Assembly: GCA_033807775.1 (NCBI GenBank)
Contig: CM066321.1
Coordinates: 254,684,422-254,748,421, forward strand
DNA from: Saussurea involucrata
Taxonomy: Eukaryota > Streptophyta > Magnoliopsida > Asterales > Asteraceae
Direction of reading: 5' to 3'
DNA: 64,000 bases
Within the stretch, counting starts at the first letter, position 1, and every line of letters starts with the position of its first letter. The translations under genes and the position numbers were made by a program. Below the pieces are notes generated by a model. The model did no database searches. It was not told the origin of the DNA and worked only from the letters and a program-made list of their open reading frames with translations. Shown here piece by piece: positions 57,364 to 64,000 of this stretch.

Positions 57364-58321
57364 TGTTGGTCCCGAAAGGGTTATACAAGTTTGTAGAAGG
57401 GGGGTTGAATACAAACACACAGATTTTACTTTTCTAAATTGTTTATTGATATTTATCAAATAATTTACAACTTGTCACGGAACAAGATTAAGGATTAAAC
57501 CTAATCTAAACAAGTTATGAGAACACTAAGTTTCTTGCACTAGAGTTAAGACAGAAAGAAGATAAGAATATTAAAGACTAATATTCTAACACAAAGATAG
57601 TAGAGAGAAGAAGATGGCCGAGCACTTCAATTCTGAAGTAGGGTTCTTCTTATATACTGCATGCATTTAATGCACAACAGTACAACTTTACACGTGGCAG
57701 TAACTGATTGGTTGCATGGTTTGACCTTTGTAGACAACCTAGTAGCCACATGATGAACAGTGTAGAATCAGAGTTGGTTGTACGATTCTGGAAAAAAGGG
57801 ATGTCCGTTCTGACAGTTCGTACGGAGACGTGCAAGGGGATAAGACAAAAGTAACTTGTAGAGGAAGAATTCATGATCTGCGTTCGTTGAACAGTACTTT
57901 ATCAACGAGTGACAAAGCTCAGCGATCGCTGAAGTATTCTACTTGAAACTTCACGTTGAGTGGACAGGTCTTGGCTTCGCTGATATCCGCATCAATTCAT
58001 TAGTAGACTTGTCGCTGGTTCTTTGGCTTGATCTTCGACTTCAGCGTAGAACATTTGTTGACGTGAAACTTGTCTTCAGGGATCATAAGTAAACAACTAA
58101 ACTATCAACGATCATCAACAAGACTGAACAGGTTCAGAGCTTTATTGATGAACAGTATCGCTGAGTATCTATTTAAAAAGCATGAGTTTCCTATCAGCGG
58201 TACTGTAGAGACATAGTACTTATCAGCGATAGTGAAACTCTAATACATATTGTCTACTTATAATTTTCACTAACTGTTTCTTAAAGAGCCATTATCAAAT
58301 CACTGAGGGTTTGGATCAACA
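57364..58321 (-). repeat. 5' LTR of Sirevirus 1
   Basis: Same length (958 bp) as the LTR at 31916-32873 with about 37 substitutions by eye, mostly transitions. The palindrome TCAGCGATCGCTGA is intact at 57919-57932. Confidence 0.95.
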
Positions 58322-58703
58322 CCTATTCATTCTCTAGTAAGTTACACCTCAAGGTTTTCATTGAACCTTTTCTTCCTACTTACTAGCATTCAAGAATCGG
58401 AGTCTTGGCTCCTTACTTGATAACCCAAAATGTTCAACCCTCGTGCACAAGTGTTAGAACATCAAACCATAAAACCCAAAAATTCGGAGCACAACCCAAT
58501 AAGGTTCCTCTCACAACACCGGGACACCAAATGCCAAAACGGCATACTTCCCAAAGTGAGAATATCAAGACTCTCCATTATATAAATATGACTGACTCAT
58601 ATGCCTATGAATCCATTACATTACAATATAAATTTACATGACCTAAAATGAATGACAAGGCACTCAAAGCATATAACATTTCAAATAAATATGTCATAAC
58701 TGC

Positions 58704-60500
58704 TGATGTGTGGGTGCGTTAAATACACCTACAGACGTGTGCTAATTAAACATCAAAGCAAGTATACAATGAGATCTAATGTCGTTTTTCAAGTAATAAA
58801 ATGGTAAGAACCAAGTATCGTATTCCACAGGGATAGGTATCTTAAGTTGCAAGATCTCGAGATGAAAAACTAATTTTAGATGGCGAATTTGAAGAAGATA
58901 TTTGAATTGGTTGATTTGATGTTATCACATAACTAAATTAACATGAATAAAAGAGAAGCAAGGGTGTAAGACTTGTGATGTTATGATAAACCAAATTCCA
59001 GTAGACCAATGCTACAACATGAAACTGCAGTGATGCTGCAGCATAACAGTGACAAAAACTAGTTTTATTATCTACTTTGAGACACGTTCCTCTCGGACTC
59101 TCACCATCCCATGATTCCAGTAGCTAGAGCAATCTCATCTCTGAGCAGAACCCAAGATAATGGAACGATGGAAATGGCGTTCTCAAAGTACATGGCAAAA
59201 CAAATTCTCTTTGTTAAAAGTCACTCTCTCGATATAACCCCCATGCCTCCCAAGTTTGTATACTCCTAAATAGCTTATCTCTAAGTCTATTCCATTTTAA
59301 CTCTTTGAGAAAATAACAACTTATCAAGAATGAATCATTTTGGAAAACAAAAGTAACAACTCTCATTGCAAGTTACTCTCTCGATATAACCCCTTAAGTC
59401 ATCCAAATTGACGTGCTATTCAATGGCCTATCTCTAGGTCCATGACACTTTAACACTATCAAAGTGATCAATTTGTCAAAGGATTCTATTATCTTGAAGA
59501 AACTTGGGTTGGAATAATAAAACCTCATTTTTGCCACAAAAATGCCTACTTTCTTTTGGTCATCATAACACCCCTTGTCTCACACCCAAGCTACAAGATT
59601 AGCTACTCATTACACTAAATGAAACAAAATAAATGCAAAATACTAGGAAAGTAAACATGATGATTGGAAGTGTAAAGTACTTGGAAATGAAAACTAACTA
59701 AAGTAAAAGGCTAAAAATGTAAAGACAAGAATGTAAGTAATAAGCAATAAATGACAAGAGTACAAATGGAATGTAAATCTATGACTAACAAGAATATATA
59801 CTGAAAAGTAAGAACATTAAACATAAGACATAAGATGCAAGAACATTAAAGAGACGAAAATGTGCAGTTGGGATACGCCCAGTGCTGCAGCAGTGGCTAC
59901 GTGTATCTAAGAACAAAGAAAAATTAAAGGAAGAATACTTGAAGATTTGAAGAACATTAAGAAGATGAAGAAGATTTCTGGAAAATAAACTACAGAGGTT
60001 TAAGAACTGAGTGAGATCAGTTCCAAAATGGATGTCTAAAATGGCTAGATGGCCCCTCTATATATAGCAAAAGGGAGGGGCATCTTGGTAAATAAAAGCA
60101 ACTAAGCCTAACTAGAAAGTACAACTTCTAACCAAAAGTACAAAAGCCAACTAAGACTTTAGTTACATATTAAAACCAGATAATAACATTGTCCAAAGGT
60201 CCACAAAAGATCATTTCCACTTCAGAAAATTCGGATTTAAGCTCTTCTTCTTTAGTTCTTCCATTCAAGATCCATCAGCTCCATGCTGCACGAATGCTGC
60301 AGCAATGCCCTGTTTTGAGAGGTTTTGCCAAAAACACTTTAAATGAGCCTACCAACATCGTAAAACAAGCAAACCATGATCCCTAGCTCCAAGAATGTAA
60401 AATAAGATAAAAAGGACTCAAAGTTGGGATTTTAGAATGAAAAGGTCCTATCTAAACCAAAGAAATAAGTGCTTAAGTACTCAAAATTGAGCACTTATCA
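58704..60500 (-). repeat. 3' LTR of Ty3-type element, 1797 bp
   Basis: Starts TGATGTGTGG and ends GCACTTATCA, so TGAT/ATCA termini. It contains an imperfect internal duplication of about 165 bp, each unit beginning ACTCTCTCGATATAACCCC (near 59222 and 59387), and several GCTGCAGCA palindrome-like words. It has a short intron-like, transcribed-looking character but no supported gene. Confidence 0.9.
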
Positions 60501-61223
60501 CCACCCCAAACTAAGAAATTTGCTTGTCCCCAAGCAATAAAAAGACAAAAGAAAAAAGACTCAATTTCTGAAAATTTTGCATAAGGATGACATTAAGTGT
60601 ACATTAAGAATTGACATGTCAAAGATGCATATCATAGCCTTTTATAAATCCAGAGTGACCAAATCTCATTCTAATTGTAACCATGAACCATAAGCTAACA
60701 TCACTTCTTTTTGTTATGGTCAAACACATTCCACATCACAAATCACTAATGGCTTCTAAGTGTATGGGTTTCTCTCTTTTGGCATATTTTTTCTCACTTT
60801 GCCTTTTCTCACCCCATGTATCAACATTGAAATTTTTTCAATTTTTGTGCTTTTTCTATTGAATACATACACCTGCCCCTATGGGACATTTTTGGTGTTT
60901 CAACCACTTTGTCTTGGCAATTTTCTGTTTTTGTAGACCTTTGTTGTTGCCATTTTTAGTCACCCCCACCCCAAACTAAGAATTTTACAATGTCCTCATT
61001 GTATTGGAGGAAAGGATGTGTTTGACTTTGGTTTCAAGTGGCTAAAAATGTGAGAAAAAGAGCAAAAGCCTAGGTCATTTCTGTGATATGTGCAGAATGT
61101 GGACCAAATTGTGTCTCAAGCAATTGTGAGTCTAGTTCTTGCATGTATCACTCCTAGAAATGAGATTGGACTTGTGAAATTATTTGGGATATGTACACAT
61201 GTCAACATTGTCTAAACATGACC
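60501..61223 (-). other. Non-coding part of Ty3-type element with doubled polypurine tract
   Basis: The minus-strand tract CTTAGTTTGGGGTGG adjoins the LTR at 60501-60515. A second CTTAGTTTGGGGTGGGGG lies at about 60964-60981. No gene was seen in this stretch. Confidence 0.7.
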
Positions 61224-62474
61224 CTAATGCAAGAAAAATAAACCTAAGAGTGCAAAAACTAATCCCAGACTCAAATAAATAAAAACAAACAGAAGGTTGG
61301 AGCTAAAGGATATGATTAAACCTGCCCTACTCAGTGGGAGTAGGCTATGGACCAAGTGGTTGGAATGAATGTTGCGGCACAATACTCTGCACTTCCTCCT
61401 TCTATCAAGGTATTTTTCTTTTTCAGCAGATGAAACTTTTGTTGTAAACTTCTTGAAGAATGGTGGATATTGCTGGAGCACATCAGTATGCTCCTCAGCC
61501 CAAACGGTCCTCACCAGCTCACCTCGATGTTTCTCTTTCCACTTATGCTTGTATACGTTTCTTACCACTCGCTTCACTGCTTGATCATGGCACAAGATTT
61601 TGATGGCATAAATGGGGGAATAGTTCATCCCACAAAGAGTTTTCCACATCACCTCACTGCCAACAGAACATGATTTTATGAAGCCTCCTGAATCCTTGGA
61701 TTGATTATCATATCCGTTTTCAAAAACAACTTGAAGATTTTCTGCACAGCTTTGCTGCAGGAATGCTGCAGCATCTGCAACAGTATATTCTTTCTGCACA
61801 AAATCAAAGCATGGGTTAATGACAATCTTGGCATTTTGTTGCACCTCTTCACTATTTTGAAGTAAAGCAGGGTTGCTCAAATGCTCAAGTGCTTCCTCAG
61901 AACTTTCTATCTCTTGACTATTTTCCAAAGTATTGACCTCATCCTCATCCTTGCCAACACACTCAAATATTTCAATCTCACTTGGAATAGGAATTTGGAT
62001 TTGTCTATTGATATCTTCAACATAAGTTGTGATGTTGGCAACAGATCCTTGTATGTTCTGTAAGAAATCATTCATTAAAGCTTTAAGAGATTCGAGGTTT
62101 TCAACTTGTTCTAAAGGGGGTGTAGGGGGTAAAAATGAGTTGTTAAAATCATCCCCTTGAAAATTCCCTGAAAAATCAACTTGTTCCTCCTAAGATTGGT
62201 TAAAGGTATTCGAATAAGTGTTACTCCAATCTTGGTAGGGAGATATTGGTGATGTGAAAGTGCCCTGATCTTGACCATTAGAAAACAAATTAGGATAATC
62301 CTCCCATGATTGAGTGTACCCATTAAAGTGTGAGGTATCCCAATTACTATCGCCCATGAAATAACTGGATTCGAGGTTCGAAGGACAACTGTATGAGAAA
62401 TGATTTCCGCCACAGTAGTCACAGAAAACAGTTTCATATGGCCCAAACGAATGTCCCATTGAATCCATATTCAT
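61224..62474 (-). pseudogene. Gag-like ORF of Ty3-type element, one in-frame stop
   Basis: The minus-strand ATG at 62474 opens a frame of about 415 codons broken by one TAG near 62191. The N-terminal part has a zinc-knuckle-like C-x2-C-x3-H-x4-C (CDYCGGNHFSYSC), resembling the knuckle of Ty3/Athila-like Gags. The middle (from 62075) is acidic, and a basic region KHKWKEKHRGELV follows. The last 40 residues are strongly hydrophobic (ISFSSNLLFVFIYLSLGLVF). I cannot assign a function to the second half. Confidence 0.6.
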
Positions 62475-62597
62475 AGAACGATATACTCAAAGATTTGTTA
62501 CTTGTACATACATGGAGACGTATGAAAAGCAACAAAGATGGTAGAAAAATTAGTTTCTCAAGACTCAATTTCAAAACAACTATAGATTTACGCCTAT

Positions 62598-62614
62598 CCC
62601 CGGCAACGACGCCA
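62598..62614 (-). other. tRNA-Asp-type primer-binding site
   Basis: On the minus strand TGGCGTCGTTGCCGGGG. Plant tRNA-Asp would give TGGCGCCGTTGCCGGGG, one mismatch. It sits six bases from the 5' LTR. Confidence 0.88.
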
Positions 62615-62620
62615 AAAACT

Positions 62621-64000
62621 TGATGTGTGGGTGCGTTGAATACGCCTACAGACGTGTGCTAATTAAACCTCAAAGCAAGTATACAATGAGATCTAATGTC
62701 GTCTTTCAAGTAATAAAATGGTAAGAACCAAGTATCGTATTCCACAGGGATAGGTATCTTAAGTTGCAAGATCTCGAGATGAAAAACTAATTTCAGATGG
62801 CGAATTTGAAGAAGATATTTGAATTGGTTGATTTGATGTTATCACAGAACTAAATTAACATGAATAAAAGAGAAGCAAGGGTGTAAGACTTGTGATGTTA
62901 TGATAAACCAAATTCCAGTAGACCAATGCTACAGCATGAAACTGCAGTGATGCTGCAGCATAACAGTGACAAAAACTAGTTTTATTATCTACTTTGAGAC
63001 ACGTTCCTCTCGGACTCTCACCATCCCATGATTCCAGTAGCTAGAGTAATCTCATCTCTGAGCAGAACCCAAGATAATGGAACGATGGAAATGGCGTTCT
63101 CAAAGTACATGGCAAAACAAATTCTCTTTGTTAAAAGTCACTCTCTCGATATAACCCCCATGCCTCACAAGTTTGTATACTCCTAAATAGCTTATCTCTA
63201 AGTCTATTCCATTTTAACCCTTTGAGAAAATAACAACTTATCAAGAATGAATCATTTTGGAAAACAAAAGTAACAACTCTCATTGCAAGTTACTCTCTCG
63301 ATATAACCCCTTAAGTCATCCAAATTGACGTGCTATTCAATGGCCTATCTCTAGGTCCATGACACTTTAACACTATCAAAGTGATCAATTTGTCAAAGGA
63401 TTCTATTATCTTGAAGAAACTTGGGTTGGAATAATAAAACCTCATTTTTGCCACAAAAATGCCTACTTTCTTTTGGTCATCATAACACCCCTTGTCTCAC
63501 ACCCAAGCTACAAGATTAGCTACTCATTACACTAAATGAAACAAAATAAATGCAAAATACTAGGAAAGTAAACATGATGATTGGAAGTGTAAAGTACTTG
63601 GAAATGAAAACTAACTAAAGTAAAAGGCTAAAAATGTAAAGACAAGAATGTAAGTAATAAGCAATAAATGACAAGAGTACAAATGGAATGTAAATCTATG
63701 ACTAACAAGAATATATACTGAAAAGTAAGAACATCAAACATAAGACATAAGATGCAAGAAAATTAAAGAGACGAAAATGTGCAGTTGGGATACGCCCAGT
63801 GCTGCAGCAGTGGCTACGTGTATCTAAGAACAAAGAAAAATTAAAGGAAGAACACTTGAAGATTTGAAGAACATGAAGAAGATGAAGAAGATTTCTGGAA
63901 AATAAACTACAGAGGTTTAAGAACTGAGTGAGATCAGTTCCAAAAGGGATGTCTAAAATGGCTAGATGGCCCCTCTATATATAGCAAAAGGGAGGGGCAT
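62621..64000 (-). repeat. 5' LTR of Ty3-type element, cut by window end
   Basis: Aligns to 58704-60095 without large gaps, with about 15 substitutions. The target-site duplication cannot be checked because the right end lies beyond the window. Confidence 0.92.

Larger units (their letters stand above)
31916..58321 (-). mobile_element. Sirevirus-type copia element 1 (host), about 12.9 kb without its insert
   Basis: Minus-oriented element bounded by 958-bp LTRs, with a perfect target-site duplication CCTAT at 31911-31915 and 58322-58326. On the minus strand the order is 5' LTR, primer-binding site, gag, protease, integrase, reverse transcriptase, RNase H, a spacer, a large accessory ORF, polypurine tract and 3' LTR. 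A second Sirevirus is inserted in its accessory ORF (33776-47278). About 37 differences by eye between the LTRs (near 4%) make it older than its insert. All coding regions carry stops or frameshifts. Confidence 0.93.
30332..58703 (-). mobile_element. Ty3/gypsy-type LTR, copy B, interrupted
   Basis: A second copy of the same LTR family begins with the identical 20 bases at 30332. It is present as three blocks: 30332-31216, 31833-31915 and 58327-58703. It is split by a hAT MITE and by the 26-kb Sirevirus and ends at the next LTR element (58704). The continuing words (CTACACCTCAAG before and TTACACCTCAAGG after the Sirevirus) show that the blocks belong together. About 1.35 kb remain and there is no coding sequence. 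Confidence 0.6.
58704..64000 (-). mobile_element. Non-autonomous Ty3-type LTR element with tRNA-Asp primer site
   Basis: Two LTRs (58704-60500 and 62621 to beyond the window) enclose 2.1 kb. On the minus strand the 5' LTR is followed six bases later by TGGCGTCGTTGCCGGGG, which differs in one base from the complement of plant tRNA-Asp 3' end. The polypurine tract abuts the other LTR. One gag-like ORF is present but no pol. LTR identity over the visible 1380 bases is about 99% (some 15 differences), so insertion is recent. Confidence 0.85.

Noticed and set aside
31916..58321. Endogenous pararetrovirus or other integrated plant virus
   Set aside because: Target-site duplications, LTRs, polypurine tract and copia domain order (PR-IN-RT-RNaseH) identify a retrotransposon.
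62598..62614. tRNA gene fragment
   Set aside because: Only 17 bases complementary to the tRNA-Asp end, placed beside an LTR. It is a primer-binding site.

Overview
The window is nuclear DNA from a flowering plant, almost certainly a eudicot. It is AT-rich and packed with plant transposon classes: Sirevirus-type Ty1/copia, Ty3/gypsy LTRs, hAT, CACTA, Mutator-type and Tourist-type MITEs, and a Helitron. The only host-like gene is a plant-specific trihelix transcription factor. The accessory ORFs of the two large copia elements resemble ones I associate with Asteraceae and other asterids, but I cannot name the species. No rRNA, tRNA gene, CRISPR array or bacterial-type operon was seen.

Region 1-21657. 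A segment carrying the first exon of a trihelix gene on the minus strand occurs twice in direct orientation (1-2375 and 18992-21657). Homology between the copies stops inside the terminal repeat of a CACTA transposon. Between them lie a Mutator-type MITE (2792-3131), a non-autonomous Helitron (3744-6301) with a second MITE of the same family inside it (5854-6224), and one 548-bp Tourist-type MITE stretched over 8072-18198 by three insertions. Those insertions are a hAT element with a broken transposase (8145-11169), a solo LTR (11292-13131), and a very young gag-only copia element (13313-18008) whose two 1066-bp LTRs differ at one position by eye. A second, doubly nested MITE lies at 18304-18981.

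Region 21364-64000 is a transposon stack. An outer CACTA element (from 21364) is interrupted by a second CACTA (21625-26618) that keeps scraps of Tnp2-like transposase. It is also interrupted by a Ty3-type LTR (27704), which abuts a diverged copy of the same LTR family (30332). That second LTR is split by a hAT MITE (31217-31824) and by a minus-strand Sirevirus (31916-58321), which is itself split by a plus-strand Sirevirus (33776-47278). A non-autonomous Ty3-type element primed by tRNA-Asp follows from 58704 and runs off the right edge. Target-site duplications and LTR divergence agree on the order of most of these events.

The most unusual biology is in the two Sireviruses. Each carries a large accessory ORF downstream of pol (about 1,550 codons in one, at least 1,300 in the other), in the same sense as pol. 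Each accessory ORF is preceded by a CCAAT / ACGTGTCAG / TATA-like cluster that could be an internal promoter. Each element is also saturated, in coding and non-coding parts, with its own short word (TCAGAA/TTCTGA in one, TCAGCG/CGCTGA in the other), and each LTR holds a perfect palindrome built from that word. I propose, as inference only, an element-specific self-recognition system comparable in logic to the VANC anti-silencing proteins of VANDAL transposons.
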